Source: Thiomicrorhabdus sp. Milos-T2 (GTDB lineage: Bacteria > Pseudomonadota > Gammaproteobacteria > Thiomicrospirales > Thiomicrospiraceae). Taken from it: DNA of 64,000 nt. Below the pieces are notes generated by a model. It did no database searches. It saw only the letters and a program-made list of their open reading frames with translations, and was not told the DNA's origin. Position numbers and translations under genes: made by a program. The DNA lies in NCBI RefSeq assembly GCF_000702325.1, contig NZ_KL370891.1:1448917-1512916 (forward strand), in the 5' to 3' direction. Below are positions 1 through 8,562 of this stretch, in pieces; position 1 is the stretch's first letter; each line of letters begins with the position of its first letter.

Positions 1-360
1 GACGGTTTGTTCGCTCGCAACGAACGCCTTGTAATTCGTTTTAAAAATGAACAAGGTCTATTTTGCCTAGTCATGGTGGGAGCTATTTTTGTTGGTAGCA
101 TGGAGACCGTATGGCAAGGTAAAATCACTCCAGAATATGAACCTAATATCCAACACTGGGATTATGAAGAAGAGTCTATTCATTTTACTAAAGGCGATGA
201 AATTGGACGTTTCAACATGGGTTCAACAGTGGTTTTACTTACCACTGAAGGGCAATTACCAGATTTAGGCAAGATTCATGCAGATACCCCTATTAAAATG
301 GGTCAACTTTTGGCAAAATACCCTAAGAGTTCAAATAGTAATGAACACCTGGAAGCATAA
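1..360 (+). CDS. psd: Phosphatidylserine decarboxylase, C-terminal part (cut by window start)
   Basis: Makes phosphatidylethanolamine from phosphatidylserine at the inner membrane. The frame is open from base 1, so the N-terminal part lies outside the window. What is visible is the end of the family: the [13 protein letters not shown] stretch, the [13 protein letters not shown] block, and [10 protein letters not shown] near the end. The GST in that last motif is where the proenzyme cleaves itself and the serine becomes the pyruvoyl cofactor; the residue before it is Met rather than the commoner Leu. It ends 25 bp before the PII gene on the same strand, so the two may share a transcript. Identification is secure; the full length cannot be judged. 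Confidence 0.93.
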   Translation, partial: DGLFARNERLVIRFKNEQGLFCLVMVGAIFVGSMETVWQGKITPEYEPNIQHWDYEEESIHFTKGDEIGRFNMGSTVVLLTTEGQLPDLGKIHADTPIKMGQLLAKYPKSSNSNEHLEA

Positions 361-376
361 ATTCTTAAATGAATAA

Positions 377-724
<348 letters not shown>

Positions 725-750
725 ACCTAGTTAAAAACAATACACTACTT

Positions 751-784
751 AAAACGCTACCTCTGTGTAGCGTTTTGATTTTTA
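751..784 (+). terminator. Terminator after the PII gene
   Basis: A ten-base stem AAAACGCTAC / GTAGCGTTTT around a short CTCTGT loop, followed by a T-rich run. It closes the psd-PII unit. Confidence 0.8.
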
Positions 785-829
785 AACTATAAATAATTTA
801 GCCTTAATAATTTATACCTATCAAGGACT

Positions 830-841
830 ACCAGGCCTGGT
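830..841. repeat. ACCAGGCCTGGT palindrome, intergenic copy
   Basis: Perfect copy of the window's 12-bp palindrome, with matching T/A flanks that extend it to 14 bp (829-842). It lies in the 341-bp gap between the PII terminator and the cold-shock gene, far from either stop codon. Nothing else recognisable is in the gap apart from the AT-rich leader of the cold-shock gene. Confidence 0.9.
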
Positions 842-1125
842 AAATATCAAAGAACGATTGTTCTACCCAATTCTAAATCTGCCCAATTCCTAAATTAACC
901 CGTCAATTAACCCTATTTTTACTAATTAATTCAATTAATACTGGACATTCACCCCTATTCTCTGTACTGTATTCCTCAGCAAGAAAGAAAGCCTAAGTTT
1001 TACAACCTCCATTTCGTCGTTTTATTCGTAACACCGTTCTGAAGTTTTAAAGTATCAGTCAAGATTTCCATGCTACACAAGCCTCTTGAGGCAATACTAT
1101 CAAATTAAAAGTCAGGATAAATATC

Positions 1126-1335
1126 ATGTCAAATACAGTTAAAGGAACCGTTAAGTGGTTCAACGAATCTAAAGGTTTTGGTTTTCTAGAGCAAGAATCT
1201 GGTCCAGATGTTTTCGCACATTTCAGCGCTATCACTGGTTCTGGTTTCAAAACGCTAGCTGAAGGTCAGCAAGTTGAGTTTACAGTTACTCAAGGTCCTA
1301 AAGGTCCTCAAGCTGAAAATATCGTTGCACTTTAA
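1126..1335 (+). CDS. Cold-shock domain protein (CspA family)
   Basis: Single cold-shock domain of 69 residues that binds single-stranded RNA and DNA. Both nucleic-acid-binding motifs are present: KGFGFLEQE (RNP1-like) and DVFAHFSAI (RNP2-like), after the typical [11 protein letters not shown] start. A long AT-rich stretch without genes precedes it, which fits the long 5' leaders of cold-inducible csp genes, but no cold box was identified. Two hairpins follow the stop codon. Which csp paralogue this is cannot be decided. Confidence 0.92.
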   Translation: MSNTVKGTVKWFNESKGFGFLEQESGPDVFAHFSAITGSGFKTLAEGQQVEFTVTQGPKGPQAENIVAL

Positions 1336-1387
1336 TCTTTAAGATTAAGTCGTTTAACCAAAAAAGTTAAACGATTGCTAACAATAT

Positions 1388-1422
1388 AAAAAAAGGCAAG
1401 TTATCTTAACTTGCATTTTTTT
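1388..1422 (+). terminator. Terminator after the cold-shock gene
   Basis: An 8-bp stem GCAAGTTA / TAACTTGC with a 3-base loop, preceded by an A run and followed by seven T. A second hairpin (CGTTTAAC / GTTAAACG) lies just upstream at about 1350-1373. Confidence 0.8.
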
Positions 1423-1440
1423 GTATCTAAATCTCTATTA

Positions 1441-1599
1441 GAGACCTTTGCACGAGATAGGTGCGAAAGAAAAATGAGAGAAAATTTGCTTGCTTGCGGC
1501 GGAAAACGTAGGGAATAGCTAGCTATTCGCAAGTTTTTCAACAATAAGCAGGTGAATTTTAACCATTTTTACTCGCGCATACTCTCGTGCAAAGGTCTC
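1441..1599. mobile_element. GAGACC-type miniature element, 159 bp class
   Basis: Ends are inverted repeats, GAGACCTTTGCACGAGA at the left and its complement at the right. The 16-bp palindrome GAATAGCTAGCTATTC is at the core. Flanks TATTA / TATAA differ at one base and may be an aged 5-bp target duplication. It has no coding capacity and is probably a non-autonomous transposon moved by a transposase encoded elsewhere. Confidence 0.8.
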
Positions 1600-1608
1600 T
1601 ATAAACAC

Positions 1609-2157
1609 TTATTGCAGTTCAGACTCTTCCATTTCCTTTAGATTTAAACGCAATAAACGCACTTCTTCTCCTGTTTCATTGTGTTTGTAAACACTATGCA
1701 TAGGTTCTTCTCTTACTAAACGATATTCTTCATGCATATAATGAATACGCTCGTCGTAATAGCGCTTTAATAATGACAACTCTAAACTCCAACCTTTTGG
1801 CATAGCAATACTGTTTATAGCTCCCGTGGAAGCCTTATTAGCCAAACAAATTAACGTACCATCTTTAAGCTTAGTAAATTGAACCGTTAACCAATCACAG
1901 CTCACCTCTTGCTCTCCAAATTGAGTAAGCATTACCATATCTTCAGAAGGCACCAAACCACCACCTTCTAAGGCAGCTAAAAACTCGTTTGCCTGCTTTA
2001 AATCCAAAAAACCTATTCTTAATAAATCTTTATCTGAACAAATTGCAGTTGGATGCAAAGTTCCCTCTACAGAACCCAATGTATCTAAAGCCTTTTGATT
2101 TTTTAATGCTTGAGATTTATTAATCACTATTGAATAGCCTTCAATCAAAACCGCCAT
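1609..2157 (-). CDS. Unassigned conserved-looking protein, 182 aa
   Basis: I do not recognise this family. The product is soluble, with no signal peptide or membrane segment and only two cysteines. The C-terminal third (from about residue 125) is helical and charge-rich, with tyrosines and acidic residues (KRYYDERIHYMHEEYRL). Codon use resembles neighbouring genes and the frame is long and clean, which supports a real gene. It is transcribed away from the next minus-strand gene (2373-3140) with a 215-bp gap between them, so an operon is uncertain. A GAGACC-type element ends 10 bp past its stop codon. Confidence 0.6.
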   Translation of the reverse strand: MAVLIEGYSIVINKSQALKNQKALDTLGSVEGTLHPTAICSDKDLLRIGFLDLKQANEFLAALEGGGLVPSEDMVMLTQFGEQEVSCDWLTVQFTKLKDGTLICLANKASTGAINSIAMPKGWSLELSLLKRYYDERIHYMHEEYRLVREEPMHSVYKHNETGEEVRLLRLNLKEMEESELQ

Positions 2158-2372
2158 CTAGTATCCTTTTTAATTCGTTTTAAATAAATGCTATCACGGC
2201 CTAGGTTAATCTGCTTTTAATAAATACTATGGTAACTATAAACAAGCGTTATACGTAATCACCTGCATCATTTTAAGCAAGCAATCATTAGAGGGGTTTA
2301 CGGTATTTTTACAAGAAGAAAAGGAGACGAATGTGTCTATTTGAAAGGCTAGCTAAAATCTATAAAATCAGC

Positions 2373-3140
2373 TTATAGAAAAGAAACACCAACATGGTTT
2401 TTTTGCCATTTTTTACCCGCTTCGCCTAAAGGCACCACTTCCCACTCCCAAGTAATTTCCGGCTTAGGGGGCTCAACATCCCACCAAGGGTCGAATCGCT
2501 CTATTTCATTACCTTTGTTATCAAATTCAATGTCTAAATAGTCTGCAATTAAACACACTTCTCCAGAAAATTGTTTAAGGTAATTTACATGAGCAAAAAT
2601 CAGTTGTTTTCCGACAATATCAGCAGTTGCTTCTGGTACTTTATAATCATTAAGAAGCCACCTGACGGGGATTAATGGAAGTTGAGTAATTAAGTTTAAG
2701 GAAACCACTAAATCAATATGTGTATCATCTAACCAGGTAGAGGGAGCCTGAACCCAATCCTGACCTTCTGAAATCCATGATAAGGATTCAGTCACATCAT
2801 GCTCAATCAGTTCAACATTGTTAAATTTAGCCACTTTATCTCGGGCTTCTTTTAAAAAAACCAAATCAACCAGCAATACTTTTTCAAACTTTTTGGATAA
2901 TTCATCTAGAGGAACATCTTTTAAAGAACCTGCGCCAAAAATCAATGCCGTTCTGTGTTGAACAGCACGATTTATGGCTTGATTAATCGCCTTTTGGCAA
3001 GATTGATAGTGCTCACCCCATTCCTGCTGGCAGCGATCAGCTCTCGCAGCCATAGCAATGGCTTCTTTTAAATAGCCCATTTTTTTTGCCTGCTCTATTT
3101 GAGTCGGCGTTGTAAGATACTGCCAGAACTCAAAGATCAT
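2373..3140 (-). CDS. Protein with a Rossmann / SAM-binding-like fold, 255 aa
   Basis: After an N-terminal helical part there is a stretch that reads like the SAM-binding site of class I methyltransferases. The beta strand and glycine loop ALIFGAGSLKDVP sit at about residues 65-77, then VLLVDL with an acidic residue ends the second strand, then VELIEHDVTE. Later, LVVSLNLITQLPLIP resembles motif IV. A methyltransferase-like role is inferred from these motifs only; no substrate can be named. It starts 52 bp before the stop of ntrC on the same strand, so it is the likely next gene in that transcript. Confidence 0.6.
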   Translation of the reverse strand: MIFEFWQYLTTPTQIEQAKKMGYLKEAIAMAARADRCQQEWGEHYQSCQKAINQAINRAVQHRTALIFGAGSLKDVPLDELSKKFEKVLLVDLVFLKEARDKVAKFNNVELIEHDVTESLSWISEGQDWVQAPSTWLDDTHIDLVVSLNLITQLPLIPVRWLLNDYKVPEATADIVGKQLIFAHVNYLKQFSGEVCLIADYLDIEFDNKGNEIERFDPWWDVEPPKPEITWEWEVVPLGEAGKKWQKNHVGVSFL

Positions 3141-3192
3141 TGAGTAAAACCCCTAGTGAATTGTAAATCCATCTAACTACCTGATTCTTGAT

Positions 3193-4659
3193 TTAATCGT
3201 CTAACCCTAAAGCTTGGGTTTTACGTGTCAAAGTATTTCTTCCCCAGCCAAGCAAAACAGCAGCCTTTTGGCGATGATTTCCGCTGGCTTTCATTGCCAC
3301 TTCAATCAACACTTTTTCAAAGATTTGTTCTGCCGAGGTATGCAACCCCTCTCTTCCACTTTTCAAAAAGGCTTCAGACCATTTACGAAGTGGTTTTTCC
3401 CAATTATCACCACTTGTTGCCTCACCATCCGTTTCGCTTGGGTTTTGCAGTTCTAGAGGCAAATCTTCCATATAAACCGTTTTATCTGGTGCCATAATGG
3501 TCAGCCAAGTACAGAGACTTCTTAACTGCCTTACATTACCAGGCCAAGCTAAATTAGATAAAAATTGAGTCACTTCTTTGCTTAAAGACTTCTCTTCTAA
3601 ACCGAGTGATTTAGCTTCTTTTTCTAAATAAAAACGCAGCAACAGCGGTACATCTTGTGCTCTTTCTCTTAAGGCTGGTACCTTAATACGAATAATATTT
3701 AATCGATATAGTAAATCTTCTCGAAATTTACCTTCTCTTACAAGCTGTTTCATATTTTGGTGAGTTGCGGCAACAATTCTTACATTGGTCTGAATAGACG
3801 TTTTTCCACCCACTCGATAAAAACTTCCATCATTTAACACACGCAACAAACGTGTTTGCAAATCAACCGGCATATCACCAATTTCATCTAAAAACAGTGT
3901 GCCACCATTGGCTTGTTCAAAACGCCCTTCTCTTTGCGAGTGCGCACCCGTAAAAGAACCCTTTTCATGCCCAAATAGCTCCGACTCTAATAGCTCTCGA
4001 GGAATGGCAGCCGTATTCAATGCAACAAAAGGCCCATCAGAACGTGGACTTAATTCATGAAGTGCTTGAGCCACTAACTCTTTACCCGTGCCGGTTTCAC
4101 CATTAATTAAAACGGTTACATCTAACTGTGAAACCCTACCTAAAACTCTAAACACCTCCTGCATCGCAGGTGCTGCACCAATAATATTTAAAGGCTGTTT
4201 ATCCGTTTTAGGGGAACGCTTAGCTCTTTTAACCCCTCCAGATTGAAAACGCTTAATCGCTCTATCGACTAAAGTCGTGACTTCGTCAATATCAAACGGC
4301 TTTGGCAAATATTCAAACGCTTTACTTTGAAACGATTTAACTGCCGTGTCTAAATCTGCGTGCGCCGTCATGATAATAACAGGAATATTTTTATCTAATT
4401 CATGAAGACCTTCCATAAAAGTTAAGCCATCCATATCTGGCATACGAACATCACTCACCACAACAGAAGGGGGAAAATCGTCATAAGCTTTTAAAGCCAT
4501 TAATGGTGAATCAAAAATTTTCACTAAATAAGGTTTGTCTTCTAAAGCGGCCTCTAAAACCCAACGAATTGAAGCATCATCATCTACAACCCAAACAATC
4601 GGTTCAATCGGTTCAATCGGTTCAACAACTTCCTCAACCTTGTCGTTATTCATGCTCAT
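3193..4659 (-). CDS. ntrC: Nitrogen regulation response regulator NtrC
   Basis: Sigma-54-dependent activator of nitrogen-assimilation genes. Domains in order: receiver (about 22-140, phosphorylated Asp70 in VVVSDVRMPDMDG), AAA+ domain with Walker A GETGTGKE (187-194) and the sigma-54 contact loop GSFTGA (234-239), then a Fis-type helix-turn-helix at the C terminus (KAAVLLGWGRNTL). Its ATG overlaps the ntrB stop as ATGA, showing coupled translation. Oddity: residues 14-21 are a PIEPIEPI run encoded by a 9-bp tandem repeat near 4596-4624, in the short tail before the receiver. Confidence 0.95.
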   Translation of the reverse strand: MSMNNDKVEEVVEPIEPIEPIVWVVDDDASIRWVLEAALEDKPYLVKIFDSPLMALKAYDDFPPSVVVSDVRMPDMDGLTFMEGLHELDKNIPVIIMTAHADLDTAVKSFQSKAFEYLPKPFDIDEVTTLVDRAIKRFQSGGVKRAKRSPKTDKQPLNIIGAAPAMQEVFRVLGRVSQLDVTVLINGETGTGKELVAQALHELSPRSDGPFVALNTAAIPRELLESELFGHEKGSFTGAHSQREGRFEQANGGTLFLDEIGDMPVDLQTRLLRVLNDGSFYRVGGKTSIQTNVRIVAATHQNMKQLVREGKFREDLLYRLNIIRIKVPALRERAQDVPLLLRFYLEKEAKSLGLEEKSLSKEVTQFLSNLAWPGNVRQLRSLCTWLTIMAPDKTVYMEDLPLELQNPSETDGEATSGDNWEKPLRKWSEAFLKSGREGLHTSAEQIFEKVLIEVAMKASGNHRQKAAVLLGWGRNTLTRKTQALGLDD

Positions 4660-5714
4660 TCTTTATCTTCCTTTTGTTTAAGGGGTAAATACACCGTAAA
4701 CACAGTATTACCTGGTTCACTCTCTGCCACGATTAAACCGTCATGTTGACGTAAGACATTTTGAGCTACCGGTAACCCTAAACCTGTTCCTGCTTTTTTA
4801 CTGGTGACCATAGGATAAAATATAGAATCAAATACCGAATCTGGAATTCCCATTCCTTCATCTTTAATACTAATTTTGGCAACCAGGGGATAAGTTTTTG
4901 CTCCAAGCGTAAATTTATGCTCTATACGGGTTTTAATCGTTAAAAACCCACCCGTCTCTTCCATTGCTTGAATACCATTTTGAATTAAATTCAGTAAAGC
5001 CTGAATCATCGCTTCAAAATCCATATAAATATCTGGAATACTCGGATCATAATCTAACTTGATATAGACATTTTCTGGCTTTTCACCTTCAACAACCTGT
5101 AATACATAACGAATTAATTCATGCACATTATGCGGCTCTTTTTCAGCCCTTTTTTCTGGCCCTAACATTCTATTTACAAGATTTTTTAAACGTGTCACTT
5201 CTTTAGAAATAATCTCCAAAAAAGCCGACTCTTTGTCATCTGTGCTAAAACGTTTTTGCAGTAACTGAGTTGCACCTAAAATTCCCGCTAAAGGGTTTTT
5301 AACTTCATGCGCTAAGGTTTTCACTAAAAGATTACCAGCTTCATATTGGTGCCAACGCTCATCCTCTTCCACAATACGGTGATGACGCTCAGTGTTGTAA
5401 ATTTCCACCAACCAACCCATATCCTCACTTAATTCATAAGGTGAAATAGAACAACTAACCCTAATCTTTTCAAAATCTTGAACAGCAACAGTATACTCAT
5501 GAATCGTGATACTCTTATCCACTGATTGGTTTAATGTATCTACCAGGCCTGGTAGTATTATTTTCCATGATTTGCCCAACATTCTTTTAGGACTTACCTG
5601 AAAAATCTCACCTGCAGCGACATTCATAAACTGTATATTTTCATTTTTATCTAACCACAAAACAGCGGTCGTCAGTCCTTCCAAAACTTCGTAATAAAAA
5701 CTTTTAGACATCAT
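4656..5714 (-). CDS. ntrB: Nitrogen regulation sensor kinase NtrB
   Basis: Two-component histidine kinase/phosphatase partner of NtrC, controlled by PII. It has an N-terminal PAS domain (about 5-110), a HisKA domain with the phosphorylated His136 in LAHEVKNPLAG, and an ATPase domain with N box LNLIQNGIQAM and G boxes DEGMGIP and GTGLGLP. There is no membrane segment, as expected for this cytosolic kinase. It starts 5 bp after the metalloregulator gene. An ACCAGGCCTGGT palindrome is built into the coding sequence, read as ...LPGLVD... at residues 54-59 of the PAS domain. Confidence 0.95.
   Translation of the reverse strand: MMSKSFYYEVLEGLTTAVLWLDKNENIQFMNVAAGEIFQVSPKRMLGKSWKIILPGLVDTLNQSVDKSITIHEYTVAVQDFEKIRVSCSISPYELSEDMGWLVEIYNTERHHRIVEEDERWHQYEAGNLLVKTLAHEVKNPLAGILGATQLLQKRFSTDDKESAFLEIISKEVTRLKNLVNRMLGPEKRAEKEPHNVHELIRYVLQVVEGEKPENVYIKLDYDPSIPDIYMDFEAMIQALLNLIQNGIQAMEETGGFLTIKTRIEHKFTLGAKTYPLVAKISIKDEGMGIPDSVFDSIFYPMVTSKKAGTGLGLPVAQNVLRQHDGLIVAESEPGNTVFTVYLPLKQKEDKE
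5542..5553. repeat. ACCAGGCCTGGT palindrome inside ntrB
   Basis: Perfect copy within coding sequence, extended to 14 bp by T/A flanks. It is read in the frame that gives Pro-Gly-Leu. Confidence 0.9.
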
Positions 5715-5719
5715 AATTT

Positions 5720-6388
5720 TTAACTTTTAACTTTACTTACATACAACGCCATTGCTAACCGGTAATCAATCGCATGCAAATTTTCATCTTCAATCTCAAC
5801 TAATAAAGGACCATTCAAAGGAGCCATATTTTTTATTTTTAACGAAACTCCAGTTGTTAAACCAATATTTGCTAAGTAGCGTAATTCTTCAGGGCTTCGG
5901 TTTTTAATTCGGACCACCTGACTTTTTTGTTCAATCGGCACCTCAACTAAAGGCACTAAATCTTGTTTAATTAGTTCGCCCTCAATCGAAGGAATTGGCG
6001 AGCCATGAGGATCATGAGTGGGTTGTTCCAAGTCATCCCACATGCGGTTAGCTAGCTTGTCAGAAATAGCATGTTCAAGCACTTCTGCTTCCTCATCGAC
6101 TTCATCCCACGAATAATTCAAACGTTCAACTAAATAGAGTTCCAAAATTCTATGTTTTCTAACCATATTAAGAGCAATCTTGCGTCCAGACGATGTCAGA
6201 CTCACCCCATAATAAGGTTCGTAAGAGATAAAATCTCTCTCAGCCAGTTTTTTTAGCATATTAGAAACAGAAGCCTGAGAAATGGATAAGCGTTCTGCAA
6301 TCACAGAAGTTTGCACTCCCTTTTCAGAACTATTATCTTCAAGCTTATATATGATTTTTAAATAATCTTCTAAGGCTTTAGATGCCAT
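5720..6388 (-). CDS. DtxR/MntR-family metal-dependent transcriptional regulator
   Basis: Metal-sensing repressor. It has an N-terminal winged helix (about 1-65, recognition helix SISQASVSNMLKKL), a dimerisation/metal domain (about 66-135) and a C-terminal FeoA-like SH3 domain (about 145-220). In the metal site, the EEAEVLEH motif has Glu where iron-sensing DtxR has the key Cys102 (EEAC..EH). That change is typical of manganese-type members, so Mn(II) is the likelier signal; this is inference. It lies directly upstream of ntrB with a 5-bp gap, an odd partner for nitrogen regulators, and no Mn transporter is nearby. Confidence 0.85.
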   Translation of the reverse strand: MASKALEDYLKIIYKLEDNSSEKGVQTSVIAERLSISQASVSNMLKKLAERDFISYEPYYGVSLTSSGRKIALNMVRKHRILELYLVERLNYSWDEVDEEAEVLEHAISDKLANRMWDDLEQPTHDPHGSPIPSIEGELIKQDLVPLVEVPIEQKSQVVRIKNRSPEELRYLANIGLTTGVSLKIKNMAPLNGPLLVEIEDENLHAIDYRLAMALYVSKVKS

Positions 6389-6594
6389 TTATAAGGTATC
6401 TCTTTAGTTGAAAGTGTTGTACGAATAAGATGAAAACATTCACCTAGTTGCCATTGATAAACTTACCAATAGTTCATTATTAAATGATTTTTTTGGTCTC
6501 AATCAGACAATTTACAACACATTATTTTGAACTTTTCTGGTACAGGTTAATCAAACAAAAACTAATCACTTTAGTTTTGTCATACAAACCAATT

Positions 6595-6846
6595 TTACGA
6601 TTGAGTCATCATCTCTCTAACTACTTCAGGGTCAGGAAATGCAAATACATATAAAATTATAAACAGAATATAGAATACAAATCGTCCCACACCTTGAAAC
6701 TGTATTTTAGGGTGACTCAAAATGGCAATCGCCAACCCTGAAACAATTCCACCGACTGTGCCTAATGTTGCAGCTAACATAGCAAGCAAAGCGCCAAACG
6801 CCATCACATAGTAATGCCAGGTAAATTTTGCTTTTGGTTGATTCAT
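6595..6846 (-). CDS. Small two-helix membrane protein, 83 aa
   Basis: Not a family I recognise. There are two hydrophobic segments, about residues 12-42 (rich in Gly, Ala and Leu) and 51-70, linked by a short polar turn, which suggests a helical hairpin in the inner membrane. The tail is short and acidic. It stands alone, about 200 bp from its neighbours on each side, with AT-rich intergenic DNA around it. Confidence 0.55.
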   Translation of the reverse strand: MNQPKAKFTWHYYVMAFGALLAMLAATLGTVGGIVSGLAIAILSHPKIQFQGVGRFVFYILFIILYVFAFPDPEVVREMMTQS

Positions 6847-7051
6847 TGATACTATTCCTACTATTAGTTTTTAGTTGAGGCTTTCTTACAAAAGTCTATA
6901 GTTAATATATTTTACACTTAAAAAAGAATTTAAATACAATACTTACTCCATTTTGGTGCAATTATGCACAGTAAAAGTTATAGAATGCACTTATTATCCG
7001 AATCTACGCATTAATTTAAATTACAAATCAAATCTCTCAAAAGGTGAATAA

Positions 7052-7819
7052 ATGAAAGAACCCATTATTGTTATCGGACTTGGTGAATTAGGTAGCGTTT
7101 TTGCAAGAGGCTTTTTACGTTTAGGCTACCCTGTTCAAGGCGTTACTAGAGATATGAATATCGCAATAGTATCCCAAACAATCCCTAATCCTAAAGCTAT
7201 TCTGATTGCCGTTGGTGAAGCCGATATTACACAAACGCTCAACAGCTTACCTCAAGAATGGAAAGATAAAACCATTCTTTTGCAAAACGAATTACTACCA
7301 AGAGATTGGCATGCTGCTGAAATTAACAATCCGACCGTTATCTCTGTTTGGTTTGAAAAGAAAAAAGGCATGGACAGCAAGGTGGTTTTGCCATCGCCAA
7401 TTTTTGGTGCAAATGCTAAGCTAGTCTTTGATGCTTTATCACAAGTAGATCTTCCTAGCTTTATATTAGATTCAGAAGAAGAATTAACCTATGAATTAGT
7501 GCGCAAAAATCTATATATTTTGACGACTAATATCGCAGGATTAGAAGTGGGTGGTAATGTCGAAAGTCTAGCCAATGACCATGAAGATATTATGATCTCA
7601 GTGGCCAATGACGTATTAGATATTCAGGACTGGCTAACAGACACATCCAATGATCGAAATCGTTTAATGAGTGGTCTATTAGAAGCGATTAATGGAGATT
7701 TGGCTCACGGTTGTATGGGGCGATCAGCACCAGCAAGATTAACTAGAGCAATCCATTTTGCCGACCAAGCCGAGTTAAATGTTCCAACTCTTAGAGATAT
7801 AGCTAAAAAACACCTTTAG
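7052..7819 (+). CDS. NAD(P)-binding protein resembling ketopantoate reductase
   Basis: The N-terminal nucleotide-binding glycine motif is VIGLGELGSVFARGF (residues 7-21), of the GxGxxG type. A second half is helical and resembles the C-terminal domain of the 6-phosphogluconate dehydrogenase/ketopantoate reductase superfamily. At 255 residues it is shorter than PanE (about 300). The usual catalytic Lys and conserved Asn of true ketopantoate reductases cannot be confirmed by eye, so the substrate is open. An AAAGGTG ribosome site precedes the ATG. Two degenerate ACCAGGCCTGGT palindromes follow the stop. Confidence 0.6.
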   Translation: MKEPIIVIGLGELGSVFARGFLRLGYPVQGVTRDMNIAIVSQTIPNPKAILIAVGEADITQTLNSLPQEWKDKTILLQNELLPRDWHAAEINNPTVISVWFEKKKGMDSKVVLPSPIFGANAKLVFDALSQVDLPSFILDSEEELTYELVRKNLYILTTNIAGLEVGGNVESLANDHEDIMISVANDVLDIQDWLTDTSNDRNRLMSGLLEAINGDLAHGCMGRSAPARLTRAIHFADQAELNVPTLRDIAKKHL

Positions 7820-7842
7820 CCTAAAATACCTCCCCCCAACTA

Positions 7843-7886
7843 ACCAGGCCTGGCTATATTAGTTAAAGATTAGATAGAGGCCTGGT
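7843..7886. repeat. Two degenerate copies of the ACCAGGCCTGGT palindrome
   Basis: At 7843-7854 the copy differs from the palindrome only at its last base; at 7878-7886 only AGGCCTGGT remains. The two lie 35 bp apart after the stop of the reductase-like gene. Confidence 0.7.
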
Positions 7887-7910
7887 ACTTTCTCTGATAA
7901 CCCCATTCAC

Positions 7911-7973
7911 TTTATGCTTTATGCTTTATGCTTTATGCTTTATGCTTTATGCTTTATGCTTTATGCTTTATGC
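7911..7973. repeat. Nine tandem copies of the 7-bp unit TTTATGC
   Basis: Uninterrupted perfect repeats totalling 63 bp, between the reductase-like gene and the tRNA terminator. A 7-bp unit in DNA without coding potential is the classic form of a slippage-prone locus, so copy number probably varies between strains. Confidence 0.95.
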
Positions 7974-7995
7974 TTAAACATAAATAATAGGCAAT

Positions 7996-8031
7996 AAAAA
8001 ACCCCGTGAATCAAAAAGAAACACGGGGTTT
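7996..8031 (-). terminator. Terminator of the tRNA-Lys cluster
   Basis: Read on the minus strand: a 10-bp stem AAACCCCGTG / CACGGGGTTT followed by a T run. It lies directly past the last tRNA gene. Confidence 0.85.
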
Positions 8032-8037
8032 AAAATA

Positions 8038-8113
8038 TGGTGGGTCGTGAGCGATTCGAACGCTCGACCAATTGGTTAAAAGCCAACTGCTCTACCAGCT
8101 GAGCTAACGACCC
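8038..8113 (-). tRNA. tRNA-Lys (anticodon TTT), copy 3 in transcript order
   Basis: Complete cloverleaf: the 7-bp acceptor stem starts GGGTCGT and ends ACGACCC, the D-loop motif AGCTCAGCTGGTAGAGC and T-arm core GTTCGAATC are present, and the CCA end is encoded. The anticodon loop reads CTTTTAA, giving anticodon TTT for lysine. Confidence 0.97.
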
Positions 8114-8167
8114 ATAATCGTATATGATAAGCTCAATACTAATTTTTCCAAACAAACCCAAAATAAA

Positions 8168-8243
8168 TGGTGGGTCGTGAGCGATTCGAACGCTCGACCA
8201 ATTGGTTAAAAGCCAACTGCTCTACCAGCTGAGCTAACGACCC
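8168..8243 (-). tRNA. tRNA-Lys (anticodon TTT), copy 2
   Basis: Identical in sequence to the copies at 8038 and 8298, including the encoded CCA. The spacer on each side is also identical, so the unit is an exact 130-bp tandem duplication. Confidence 0.97.
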
Positions 8244-8297
8244 ATAATCGTATATGATAAGCTCAATACTAATTTTTCCAAACAAACCCAAAATAAA

Positions 8298-8373
8298 TGG
8301 TGGGTCGTGAGCGATTCGAACGCTCGACCAATTGGTTAAAAGCCAACTGCTCTACCAGCTGAGCTAACGACCC
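8298..8373 (-). tRNA. tRNA-Lys (anticodon TTT), copy 1 (promoter-proximal)
   Basis: First gene after the promoter at 8390-8417. Its mature sequence is identical to the other two copies, but the DNA just upstream is different, as it is the promoter region rather than spacer. Confidence 0.97.
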
Positions 8374-8389
8374 GCTTGGAATGGGGCGT

Positions 8390-8417
8390 ATTATACAAGT
8401 CTGCAAAAAGTGTGCAA
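8390..8417 (-). promoter_or_regulatory. Promoter of the tRNA-Lys cluster
   Basis: On the minus strand: a TTGCAC -35 box, a 16-bp spacer and a perfect TATAAT -10 box, followed by a GC-rich stretch (ACGCCCC) before the tRNA. GC-rich discriminators of this kind are typical of stable-RNA promoters under stringent control. Confidence 0.75.
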
Positions 8418-8526
8418 GTCCTTTTAACAATTATTTATCATTTATTTAGTTTTTATCTATTGTTGTATTTTTAGCAAACAAAATGAATGCGATTTTGCTA
8501 GAAAACATCTCAAAATTTTGCTTATA

Positions 8527-8562
8527 GAGAACTTTTCACAGATTAGTTACGAAAGAAAAATT
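8527..8562. mobile_element. Truncated left end of a GAGACC-type element
   Basis: Aligns with the first 36 bp of the GAGACC family (GAGAACTTTTCACAGATTAG, then the shared CGAAAGAAAAAT). It stops exactly where the GGGTAT-type element begins, so it appears to have been interrupted by it. No right end is found before queC. Confidence 0.6.

Noticed and set aside
7911-8373. Possible CRISPR array
   Set aside because: The regular repeats are a 7-bp tandem tract and three tRNA genes with identical spacers; there are no unique spacers and no cas genes.
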